Assembly: GCA_964501315.1 (NCBI GenBank)
Contig: CAZCSO010000005.1
Location: 21,579 to 85,578, forward strand
Length of the DNA: 64,000 bases
From: UBA5603 sp964501315
GTDB taxonomy: Bacteria > Bacillota_I > Bacilli_A > Izemoplasmatales > Hujiaoplasmataceae
Direction of reading: 5' to 3'
Of the stretch, positions 7,012-14,011 are shown one piece after another. The first letter of the stretch is position 1. Each line of letters starts with the position of its first letter. The position numbers and the translations under genes were made by a program. A model generated the notes under the pieces. It ran no database searches. It was not told the DNA's origin and saw nothing but the letters and a program-made list of their open reading frames with translations.

Positions 7012-8223
7012 TTAATCCATTAAACGTGAATAAATGCGTCGAAAGTCCAATCGGTCGAAAATGACGGGGACCGGATAGAGCGGATTGGCTTCCTTATAGG
7101 CCCGTTCAATCAATGTATCGAGGTCCTTCGATTGAATGATGCCATCGAACGTTTGCGGAATGTCAAACGTTCGATTCATCGACTTTATCGCTTCGATGAA
7201 TGCTTGGGCTTGATCGTGATGATTGTTGGAAGAAGAAGGTAAATTTAACATTTGCGACAACTTCGCCAATTTATGCTCGATGCGATGATTGTAATACTCC
7301 AACACGTGTGGTAAAATGACCGCATTGGCCAGCCCATGAGGGACATGATACTGACCACCTAAGGTGTGGGCGATGGCATGTACATTGCCCACATAAGCTT
7401 TCGTAAAGGCAACTCCCGCTTCATACGACGCCAACAGCATTTCTTCTCGGGCTTTCAAATTTTTGGGTTCTTGGTATGCAATCGGTAAATAGGTGAATAT
7501 GCGTTGGATCGACGATAACGCATAGCGTTTGGTTTTCAAGGTATTGGCTTTTCCTAAGTAGGCTTCTACCGCGTGCGTCAACGCGTCCATACCCGTCGAT
7601 GCGGTAATCATCGGTGGCATCGATTGCGTAATCGATGGCAACAACACCGCAACTTTTGGAATCAAAACCGGATCGTTAATGGCGTATTTATGCGCTGTCG
7701 TTTCATCGGTCACGACACATGCCAAGGTTGCTTCCGAACCAGTCCCGGCAGTGGTTGGGACGGCGTACAAGGGCGGTATCTTTTTGGATACTTTCAGAAT
7801 GCCTTTCATCCGTTGAAGCGATTTGTTCGGTCGTGCGATGACCGCTCCGACGCCTTTCGCCAAATCAATGACCGAACCGCCACCGATGGCCAGAAGCGAA
7901 GTCAAATGGTGTTCTTGATAGATGCGAGCGGCTTCATTGATTTGACCGATGGTCGGATTGGATTCGGTTTGATCAAACACATGATAAGCAATCGAAGCTT
8001 TCGCAAACGATTCTAATAATTGCTTATACTCCGGTAATTCCGTCAGGTTTTTCTGAGTCAAGATGAAAAGCTGCGTATGATGCGCGGCTTTCAACGTTTC
8101 AATAAGTCGATTAAAAGCATCGTTTCCGGTAATCAACTTGGGTTCGTTAATGGGTAAAAACGCTTGAGCGACAAAGAGAACTTTTTGATAAATACGATAT
8201 CCTAATTTTGTGAAGTAATTCAT
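7012..8223 (-). CDS. iron-containing (group III) alcohol dehydrogenase
   Basis: Cytosolic NAD(P)-dependent metal alcohol dehydrogenase, 403 residues. Motifs: dinucleotide site GGGSVIDLAKG; GTGSEAT; metal ligands in GMDALTHAVEAY (Asp and His three apart) and in NVHAIAHTLGGQYHVPHG (first and last His). This matches the D/H/H/H set of FucO-type enzymes. The N-terminal about 25 residues (YRIYQKVLFVAQAFLP) look like an added amphipathic helix. The substrate is unknown; butanol, lactaldehyde or glycerol-type dehydrogenases are equally possible. Start: ATG at 8223 after GGGGTG. No terminator separates it from degV, 87 bp downstream on the same strand, so readthrough is possible. Confidence 0.9.
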   Translation of the reverse strand: MNYFTKLGYRIYQKVLFVAQAFLPINEPKLITGNDAFNRLIETLKAAHHTQLFILTQKNLTELPEYKQLLESFAKASIAYHVFDQTESNPTIGQINEAARIYQEHHLTSLLAIGGGSVIDLAKGVGAVIARPNKSLQRMKGILKVSKKIPPLYAVPTTAGTGSEATLACVVTDETTAHKYAINDPVLIPKVAVLLPSITQSMPPMITASTGMDALTHAVEAYLGKANTLKTKRYALSSIQRIFTYLPIAYQEPKNLKAREEMLLASYEAGVAFTKAYVGNVHAIAHTLGGQYHVPHGLANAVILPHVLEYYNHRIEHKLAKLSQMLNLPSSSNNHHDQAQAFIEAIKSMNRTFDIPQTFDGIIQSKDLDTLIERAYKEANPLYPVPVIFDRLDFRRIYSRLMD

Positions 8224-8335
8224 GTAAAAACACCCCGTTTTGTCTCTATTTTACGCTTGCGTGCTCAAAAATACAAGAAAATAGATACGGAAATCAAGCA
8301 ATTGAACGTTTCGCTTCGCAAATACTCATATTTTT

Positions 8336-8343
8336 GTTATAAT
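8336..8343 (+). promoter_or_regulatory. extended -10 of the aldo/keto reductase gene
   Basis: TGTTATAAT-type extended -10 (TATAAT 8338-8343) 30 bp before the start codon; no good -35 seen. Confidence 0.45.
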
Positions 8344-8372
8344 GAAAATGAAATCGAATCTAGGAGGTCATT

Positions 8373-9203
8373 ATGAAAGAATCATTGGTTTATACTTTGC
8401 AAAACGGCGTCGAAATTCCAAAAATCGGATTTGGCACTTGGCAAATCCCCAACGGTGAAGTCGCTTACGAATCCACCTTGCATGCGTTAAAAGTCGGGTA
8501 TCGTCACATCGATACTGCCGCCGCCTACGGAAACGAAGAATCCGTTGGTAAAGCCATTAAAGACTCGAAGTTAAAACGCGAAGACGTCTTTATCACATCA
8601 AAATTGAAAGCCGAATTGAAAGGCTACGAAACCGCCATGAGCGAGTTTCAAAAAACGATCGATCGGTTGGGCGTTGATTATTTGGACTTGTATCTGATTC
8701 ATGCCCCCAAACCGTGGAGCGTTCACTCCGATGGTACGGAGTATACCGAAGCCAACATTGAAACCTGGAAAGCGTTTATTGATTTGTACAAAGCTGGAAA
8801 AATCCGGTCCATCGGTGTCTCTAATTTCAGAAAAGAACACTTAGAACCGATTATTAAAGCAACGGGGTTTATCCCTCACGTCAATCAAATCTTTTTGTGT
8901 CCAGGCGCAACGCAAGCCGATACGGTTGCGTATTCAAAACCGCTGGGAATCTTGACCGAAGCGTACTCGCCCCTCGCTACCGGTCGTTTGTTCAAGGTTG
9001 AAAAAATGCAAGAAATGGCTGAGAAATACGAAAAATCATTGGCTCAAATCGCCATTCGTTGGAGCTTGCAACGCGGATTCTTGCCATTACCGAAATCGGT
9101 AACCAATGCGCGCATTGAAAACAATTTTGACGTATGGGATTTTAACATCAGTGAGGACGATTTAGCGGTCATTGATACCATACAATTACCACCCTGGCAA
9201 TAA
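8373..9203 (+). CDS. aldo/keto reductase
   Basis: NADPH-dependent carbonyl reductase with a TIM-barrel fold, 276 residues. The catalytic tetrad is visible: Asp and Tyr in HIDTAAAYGNEESVG, Lys in VFITSKL and His in YLYLIHAP. SIGVSNF and the C-terminal LPLPKSV (NADPH phosphate binding) complete the AKR signature. It resembles prokaryotic 2,5-diketo-D-gluconate reductase-like AKRs, but the substrate cannot be assigned. AGGAGG (8362-8367) precedes the ATG. It is divergent from the Fe-alcohol dehydrogenase and ends at its own terminator. Confidence 0.93.
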   Translation: MKESLVYTLQNGVEIPKIGFGTWQIPNGEVAYESTLHALKVGYRHIDTAAAYGNEESVGKAIKDSKLKREDVFITSKLKAELKGYETAMSEFQKTIDRLGVDYLDLYLIHAPKPWSVHSDGTEYTEANIETWKAFIDLYKAGKIRSIGVSNFRKEHLEPIIKATGFIPHVNQIFLCPGATQADTVAYSKPLGILTEAYSPLATGRLFKVEKMQEMAEKYEKSLAQIAIRWSLQRGFLPLPKSVTNARIENNFDVWDFNISEDDLAVIDTIQLPPWQ

Positions 9204-9210
9204 ATAATTG

Positions 9211-9240
9211 AAGCGAATCCGCTTAAGATTCGCTTTTTTT
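9211..9240 (+). terminator. intrinsic terminator of the aldo/keto reductase gene
   Basis: AAGCGAATC/GATTCGCTT (9211-9219 with 9227-9235), then T run. Confidence 0.88.
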
Positions 9241-9293
9241 ATGGATTTTTAGCCCCTAGTTCGGTATAATACAGGTAAACATAGGGGGATTCT

Positions 9294-10097
9294 ATGGACA
9301 AACGAAATAAACGCATCGCCGTCTTAATTGACGCAGAAAACATCAGTTCGGCCAACGCCAAACAAATCTTTGACACGATGTCGACGTATGGTGAAGTCAC
9401 CATTCGACAGATTTTCGCCGATTGGTCGATGCCACAAGTGAAGAACTGGCGAGAAGAAATCGCCAATTATTCCATCATTGCCAATCACCAATTTTCTTTT
9501 GTCTCGGGTAAAAACACCAGCGACTTGTCCTTGGTCATTCAAGCGATGATTATTCTGTATGAAAAAGACGTTGATACCTTTTGCATCGTATCATCGGATT
9601 CGGATTTGACCCGATTGGTTCAAGAACTCAGAGAACGAAACAAAGAAGTCATCGGTATGGGATCACGAACCGCCATCAAATCCTTTGTCAATGCGTTTTC
9701 TGAATTCATCTATTTAGGAGAAGAACCGCAAGTCCCTGTCGAAGTGACAAAACCGGAAGTCATCGTTCACGCCAAGCCGCAACCGCAAAATCATAAACCG
9801 AAACACATTCAAAAACCCAAATCGATTTTAGAAGACGACAAACTCGAAGCCATGAGAGAAATCGTTGAACGGTTAGTCGATGAAAACGGACGGGCGTTGT
9901 ACTCGCAAATCTCCACCGAAATGAAAAACAAATTCTCGGATTTCGTACCGAAAAACTACAATGTGAAATCATTAAAGTATTTAATGGAATTATTACTACC
10001 GGACTTAAAATATTATGAGATTTACGAACAACCGGATTCATCCAATCCAACGACCAAGGTGATGTCGTTGGTCAAGAAAACAACGAATCGAAATTAG
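9294..10097 (+). CDS. NYN-domain (PIN-like nuclease) protein with OST-HTH/LOTUS-like C-domain
   Basis: A 267-residue protein. Residues 8-145 are a NYN/DUF88 (LabA-like) PIN-fold RNase domain, with the acidic residues of AVLIDAENIS, NTSDLSLVIQAM and IVSSDSDLTRLV in the expected order. After a basic, Pro/Lys-rich linker (about 150-178), residues 185-260 (LVDENGRALYSQISTEM onward) look like an OST-HTH/LOTUS winged-helix RNA-binding domain. Likely cytosolic RNA processing or decay; the target is unknown. A TATAAT (9265-9270) and AGGGGGA precede the ATG. It is monocistronic, with a terminator at its stop codon. Confidence 0.85.
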   Translation: MDKRNKRIAVLIDAENISSANAKQIFDTMSTYGEVTIRQIFADWSMPQVKNWREEIANYSIIANHQFSFVSGKNTSDLSLVIQAMIILYEKDVDTFCIVSSDSDLTRLVQELRERNKEVIGMGSRTAIKSFVNAFSEFIYLGEEPQVPVEVTKPEVIVHAKPQPQNHKPKHIQKPKSILEDDKLEAMREIVERLVDENGRALYSQISTEMKNKFSDFVPKNYNVKSLKYLMELLLPDLKYYEIYEQPDSSNPTTKVMSLVKKTTNRN

Positions 10098-10120
10098 TTC
10101 CCTACTCGGGAACTTTTTTT
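10097..10120 (+). terminator. intrinsic terminator of the NYN gene
   Basis: GTTCCC/GGGAAC (10097-10102 with 10108-10113) and seven T, starting at the last base of the stop codon. Confidence 0.8.
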
Positions 10121-10129
10121 GTATCTTAT

Positions 10130-10158
10130 TTGACTGTTAAAAAGAATGATGATATACT
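10130..10158 (+). promoter_or_regulatory. promoter of the copper operon
   Basis: TTGACT (10130-10135), 17 bp, TATACT (10153-10158). The start point would be about 10165, directly at the CsoR-type operator. Confidence 0.75.
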
Positions 10159-10166
10159 TGTGATAG

Positions 10167-10183
10167 ACACCCCGTGGGGGTGT
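10167..10183 (+). promoter_or_regulatory. CsoR-type copper operator
   Basis: Perfect inverted repeat ACACCCC-GTG-GGGGTGT with a G/C-tract core, as in known CsoR operators. It lies over the predicted transcription start of copA, and the csoR-like gene ends the same operon, so repression relieved by Cu(I) is the simplest reading. Confidence 0.75.
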
Positions 10184-10200
10184 ATATGCGAGGTGATTTA

Positions 10201-12369
10201 ATGAAACAAAAATTTGATATCGAAGGCATGACATGCACCGCTTGCGTGGCGCATGTGGAAAATGACGTAAAGAAAGTCAAAGGCGTCAAAAAGGTTCAAG
10301 TATCCTTGATCAACCATTCGATGTTGGTTGACTATGATGCATCGCTATTATCGGATTCAACGATTATCGATGCGGTTCAAAAAGGCGGGTACGGCGCTAA
10401 ACAAGCGGGTGAAGAAACCACTCAGTCAACACAAACTGCCGGTGAAAAAGAAATACAATCGATGAAAACACGGTTGTATGGATCGTTGCTATTTTTTATT
10501 CCACTTTTGTACATATCCATGGGTGAAATGTTGGGGGCTCCTCAATTAGGGTTCCTAGTAGGAATGGAACACGCACTCAACATGGCGTTCATGCAATTTT
10601 TATTGACATTACCGATCGTGTATTTCAACGCCGCCTACTTTAAGGTAGGATTAAAACGATTGTGGCTACGCAGTCCGAATATGGATTCGTTGGTCGCAAT
10701 CGGTTCGTTAGCCGCACTCATCTATGGCATCATCGCCATCTTCATGATTGGTACCGGATTGGGCACGAACAATATGGCTTTAGTCGATCAGTACCGTATG
10801 AATTTGTANNNNNNNNNNNNNNNNNNNNNNNNNNNNNNNNNNNNNNNNNNNNNNNNNNNNNNNNNNNNNNNNNNNNNNNNNNNNNNNNNNNNNNNNNNNN
10901 NNNNNNNNATGATTATTGAAGGCAGTTCATCGGTGGATGAATCGGCGATAACCGGTGAATCGATGCCCGTTGAAAAGAACGTCGGCGATGGGCTTATCAG
11001 TGGAACCGTCAATCAAACCGGATTCTTAAAATTTAAAGCAACGAAAGTTGGAAGTGATACGACGATATCACAAATCATTCATTTGGTTGAAGAAGCCAGT
11101 TCGTCTAAGGCACCCATCGCCAAACTGGCCGATCAGATTTCCTTGATTTTTGTCCCCATTGTCATGGGCTTATCGATCATCACATTCGTCGTATGGCTTA
11201 TACTAGGGTATGATTTTTCCTTTGCACTATCGATGGGAATAACCGTTTTGGTGATTTCGTGTCCGTGTGCCTTGGGACTGGCTACACCGCTCGCTATCAT
11301 GGTTGCGAGTGGTAAGGGTGCCGAAAATGGGATTTTGATTAAAACTGCGGAAAGTTTGGAAACACTCCACCGCGTGACGCACGTTGTGTTGGACAAAACC
11401 GGAACCATCACCGAGGGAAAACCGACGCTAATGAACGTTGATTCCTTTACAAAACGATCAGAAGAAGAACTCTTAAGCATTGCGTACGCTTTGGAATACT
11501 CCTCTGAACATCCGATTGCCCAGGCAATCAAGAACGCAGCTGTCGCGAAAAATACTCCGTTACGTGATGTCAAAGATTTCCAAGCCGTTCCCGGGAAGGG
11601 AATTGAAGGCGTGATTCAAAATCAGTTTTATGCCATTGGAAATAAAGCGTACATGGAACAACTTAAGATTGATGATTCAATGCTTGAGACGCTTAAAAAC
11701 GACTATGCACGACAAGGCAAAACACCGCTCTATTTGGCGAATGATACGCAAATAATCGGATTGTTCGCCGTCGCTGATTCTTTAAAACCAACCTCAAAAT
11801 CTGCCATCGAAACCCTTAAGAAACAAGGCATTCATGTGAGTATGTTAACGGGGGATCACGAATTAACCGCACAGGAAATTCAAAAACAAATCTCAGTTGA
11901 TTCGTCGTACGCTGAAGTCACCCCGGCTGAAAAAGAAACCATCGTAAAATCCTTACAGGCAGAGGGTCACATTGTGGCGATGGTGGGTGATGGCATTAAC
12001 GATGCCGTTGCCTTGACGAGAGCTGATGTGGGAATTGCCATCGGCGCAGGAACCGATATTGCGATTGATAGCGCCGATATCGTCTTAATCAAAAACGATT
12101 TACAGGACGTAGCGACCGCGATTGCGCTCTCCAAAAAGACCTTGGGAAACATCAAAATGAATTTATTCTGGGCGTTCTTTTACAATATCATCGGTATTCC
12201 GATTGCGGCGGGTCTGTTCTATTTCATTATCCCAGGATTAAAATTAAATCCGATAATCGGCAGTTTAGCCATGTCAATTTCATCCGTATCGGTGGCGTTG
12301 AATGCGTTACGGTTACGGTCGTTCAAGGCTCCACAATACTTAAAAAAAGGAGGAAAAAATCATGCGTAA
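10201..12369 (+). CDS. copA: Cu(+)-exporting P1B-type ATPase (interrupted by an assembly gap)
   Basis: ATP-driven export of Cu(I) across the cytoplasmic membrane. One N-terminal heavy-metal domain (GMTCTACVAH, Cys12/Cys15), then TM helices. The actuator loop ends in SSVDESAITGESMPVEK. The membrane metal site is CPCALGLATPLA, the phosphorylation site DKTGTITEGKP, the nucleotide-domain His-Pro SSEHPIAQAI and the hinge MVGDGINDAVAL. YN in TM7 and MSISS in TM8 fit Cu(I) selectivity. The 100 Ns at 10809-10908 hide the end of the early TM region and the start of the actuator domain. By family comparison about 80-90 residues are missing, so the 100 is a placeholder. RBS GAGGTG precedes the ATG at 10201. 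Overlaps copZ by 8 bp. Confidence 0.95.
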   Translation: MKQKFDIEGMTCTACVAHVENDVKKVKGVKKVQVSLINHSMLVDYDASLLSDSTIIDAVQKGGYGAKQAGEETTQSTQTAGEKEIQSMKTRLYGSLLFFIPLLYISMGEMLGAPQLGFLVGMEHALNMAFMQFLLTLPIVYFNAAYFKVGLKRLWLRSPNMDSLVAIGSLAALIYGIIAIFMIGTGLGTNNMALVDQYRMNLXXXXXXXXXXXXXXXXXXXXXXXXXXXXXXXXXXMIIEGSSSVDESAITGESMPVEKNVGDGLISGTVNQTGFLKFKATKVGSDTTISQIIHLVEEASSSKAPIAKLADQISLIFVPIVMGLSIITFVVWLILGYDFSFALSMGITVLVISCPCALGLATPLAIMVASGKGAENGILIKTAESLETLHRVTHVVLDKTGTITEGKPTLMNVDSFTKRSEEELLSIAYALEYSSEHPIAQAIKNAAVAKNTPLRDVKDFQAVPGKGIEGVIQNQFYAIGNKAYMEQLKIDDSMLETLKNDYARQGKTPLYLANDTQIIGLFAVADSLKPTSKSAIETLKKQGIHVSMLTGDHELTAQEIQKQISVDSSYAEVTPAEKETIVKSLQAEGHIVAMVGDGINDAVALTRADVGIAIGAGTDIAIDSADIVLIKNDLQDVATAIALSKKTLGNIKMNLFWAFFYNIIGIPIAAGLFYFIIPGLKLNPIIGSLAMSISSVSVALNALRLRSFKAPQYLKKGGKNHA
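10809..10908. other. assembly gap of exactly 100 N
   Basis: A run of 100 Ns inside copA. Both flanks are in the same reading frame, so the gene is probably intact, with an unknown number of bases missing. Confidence 0.99.
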
Positions 12370-12580
12370 AGTCATCCATATTGAAGGCATGAGCTGCATG
12401 CATTGTAAAATGCGTGTCACCAAAGCGCTTCAAGGAATCGAAGGCATTGAGTCTGTAGACGTCAGTTTAACGGACAATCAAGCCATTGTTTCCATTCATG
12501 AAGGGGTTTCGGATAAGGTTATCCAATCCACCATCAAAGAAGCAGGATACAAAGTCAAAAAAATCGAGGCAGCCGAATGA
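12362..12580 (+). CDS. copZ: copper chaperone (HMA domain)
   Basis: A 72-residue single heavy-metal-associated domain with Cu(I)-binding GMSCMHC near the N-terminus. It delivers copper to CopA and may exchange it with CsoR. AAAGGAGG within the end of copA precedes the ATG; it overlaps copA by 8 bp and csoR by 4 bp (ATGA), so the three genes are translationally coupled. Confidence 0.93.
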   Translation: MRKVIHIEGMSCMHCKMRVTKALQGIEGIESVDVSLTDNQAIVSIHEGVSDKVIQSTIKEAGYKVKKIEAAE

Positions 12581-12834
12581 AAGCCGACGCAAAACAAGTC
12601 AAAAAACTATTAAATACGGCCAAAGGTCAATTGGATGGTATTTTAAAGATGGTCGAAGACGATCGCTATTGTATTGACATCTCCAATCAAATTTTGGCAT
12701 CGATTGCCATCTTAAAAAAAGCAAATCAAGCCATCTTGTCAGCTCATCTGCAAAGTTGCGTTAAAGATTCGCTCACTACGGATGGCGTCGAGAAAATTGA
12801 CGAAATCATTGGCATCATCAATAAATTGAACTAA
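12577..12834 (+). CDS. csoR: CsoR family copper-sensing repressor
   Basis: An 85-residue all-helical DUF156 protein. The Cu(I) ligands are present as Cys in DRYCIDISNQ and the H-x3-C pair in AHLQSCV, the C-H-C set of genuine CsoR rather than the formaldehyde sensor FrmR. Basic residues at the N-terminus (KQVKKLL) suit DNA contact. It lies last in the operon it probably represses, through the inverted repeat at 10167-10183. In many Bacillota csoR comes first, so this order is a small variation. Confidence 0.92.
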   Translation: MKADAKQVKKLLNTAKGQLDGILKMVEDDRYCIDISNQILASIAILKKANQAILSAHLQSCVKDSLTTDGVEKIDEIIGIINKLN

Positions 12835-12845
12835 ATCTTAAAAAA

Positions 12846-12899
12846 GGGGTTCGCTTATATCAAGATATGATATAATCTTTATGAACCCCATTTTTTTTT
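12846..12899 (+). terminator. terminator of the copper operon with a promoter in its loop
   Basis: GGGGTTC (12846-12852) pairs with GAACCCC (12883-12889), followed by A and nine T. An inner stem TATATC/GATATA (12856-12861 with 12869-12874) lies in the loop. It begins 12 nt after the csoR stop. Confidence 0.7.
12868..12876 (+). promoter_or_regulatory. extended -10 promoter feeding the cobalamin riboswitch
   Basis: TGATATAAT (TGn plus TATAAT 12871-12876) with no convincing -35. The predicted start near 12883 lies at the 3' arm of the copper terminator and about 35 nt before the riboswitch. Confidence 0.55.
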
Positions 12900-12917
12900 G
12901 GGATTATCATGATTTGA

Positions 12918-13005
12918 AACAGGTGAATAACAGGGAACTGAGTGAAATTCTCAGACTGTGCCAGCAACCGTAAATGGATTCCATGAGTCGGGAGACCTAC
13001 CTGTT
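12918..13005 (+). ncRNA. cobalamin riboswitch
   Basis: P1 AACAGGT/ACCTGTT (12918-12924 with 12999-13005) encloses the conserved cobalamin aptamer elements in order: CAGGGAACTG, AGTGAAATTCTCA, GACTGTGCCAGCAACCGTAA (with the GCAAC core), and GAGTCGGGAGACC. No terminator lies between the aptamer and the ATG at 13035, so control of translation through the AGAAGGG site (13021-13027) is more likely than attenuation. It regulates the DUF4430 lipoprotein and, by coupling, the S-component. Confidence 0.88.
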
Positions 13006-13034
13006 CAAAAATACAATTTAAGAAGGGTAAAAAA

Positions 13035-13451
13035 ATGAAGAAAGTACTGGGTATCATGCTTCTCTTGATTGTTTCACTCGTTTTGGTTGGCTGCGGTAAT
13101 CGTGTGACCGCTACCGGACTCGGAACGGTGACGTTCGAGTTGTATGATCAAAACGATGTGCTGGTCACATCAAAATCGGTTGATTTTTACGAAGGCGACA
13201 CGCTCTTGGGATTATTACAAGATAATTTTACCGTGTATTGCCCCGAAGAAGATGGTGAGGCTTCAACCGCCTGCGATTACACGCCAACTTATGGTATCTT
13301 TTTAATGGGACTCGACGATATTCAAGCGTTCGATTCCAACACTGAATACCTAGCCTTTTATATTAATGATGAGTATGCAACAACCGGTGTCGACGGTGCA
13401 GCGATTGTTGATGGGTATAAGTATACCTTTAAACATGTCATCTTCGGCTAA
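13035..13451 (+). CDS. DUF4430 lipoprotein, probable extracytoplasmic cobalamin-binding protein
   Basis: A 138-residue lipoprotein. The signal peptide ends in a lipobox (LVLVGC, Cys at about residue 21), so it should be anchored outside the membrane. The rest fits the DUF4430 fold, related to the C-terminal part of eukaryotic transcobalamin: FELYDQNDVLV, FYEGDTLLGLLQ, GIFLMGLDDIQAF, YLAFYINDEYATTGVD, and YKYTFKHV at the end. Its place behind a cobalamin riboswitch and in front of an ECF S-component suggests it captures B12 or a related corrinoid; this is inference. Two internal Cys (in VYCPEE and TACDY) could form a disulfide. RBS AGAAGGG. Confidence 0.8.
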   Translation: MKKVLGIMLLLIVSLVLVGCGNRVTATGLGTVTFELYDQNDVLVTSKSVDFYEGDTLLGLLQDNFTVYCPEEDGEASTACDYTPTYGIFLMGLDDIQAFDSNTEYLAFYINDEYATTGVDGAAIVDGYKYTFKHVIFG

Positions 13452-13980
13452 TCCGACCATCAAAAAAACCGTCAGAACCATCACATTATCCGCAATGCTG
13501 GTGACGATATTGTATGTTCAGGAATTGTTGCTAACGTTTTTGCCGAACATTCAATTCACCGTATTGCTTATCTTAGTTTACGCCAGTGTACTGCCACTAT
13601 CCATGTCGATGTCCATCGTCATGGTTTACGTGTTTATCGATAATTTTGCTTTTGGCACATTTTCGATTATGTATACTCCCGGAATGGCTGCCGCATGGAT
13701 CACGCTTTGCTTGGTCGGTTATGCGTTGCGTCATCAAAAATTTGTCTGGATAGTGGTTTTCGCAACCTTTTTCGGATTAATTTACGGGTGGTTTTACATA
13801 CCGGGACGAATGCTCGAACAAGGCATAACCGATTTAAAAGCGTATCTGATTGCGGATTTAGTACCGTTTGGGCTGATTCTTATCGCCAATAACTTTCTAA
13901 CGGTGTTGATTGGCTATCGAAAATTAAAGATGTACTTTGTCACACTACTGACTCACTACGATTTGCCCCTTGCGCCGTGA
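13435..13980 (+). CDS. ECF transporter S-component, probably for cobalamin
   Basis: A 181-residue protein with about six membrane helices, the size and pattern of ECF-type S-components (hydrophobic N-terminal helix TIKKTVRTITLSAMLVTILY, short loops, basic C-terminal end). It would bind the vitamin and use a shared EcfAAT energising module, which is not in this window. Specificity for cobalamin is inferred from the riboswitch upstream (CbrT-like role). The start at ATG 13435 overlaps the lipoprotein gene by 17 bp, with no strong site of its own, so translation is probably coupled. Downstream, a terminator-like hairpin lies at 14068-14097. Confidence 0.75.
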   Translation: MSSSANPTIKKTVRTITLSAMLVTILYVQELLLTFLPNIQFTVLLILVYASVLPLSMSMSIVMVYVFIDNFAFGTFSIMYTPGMAAAWITLCLVGYALRHQKFVWIVVFATFFGLIYGWFYIPGRMLEQGITDLKAYLIADLVPFGLILIANNFLTVLIGYRKLKMYFVTLLTHYDLPLAP

Positions 13981-14011
13981 TAATAGAGTAAGGATGTTGA
14001 GGTTGGTTTCG

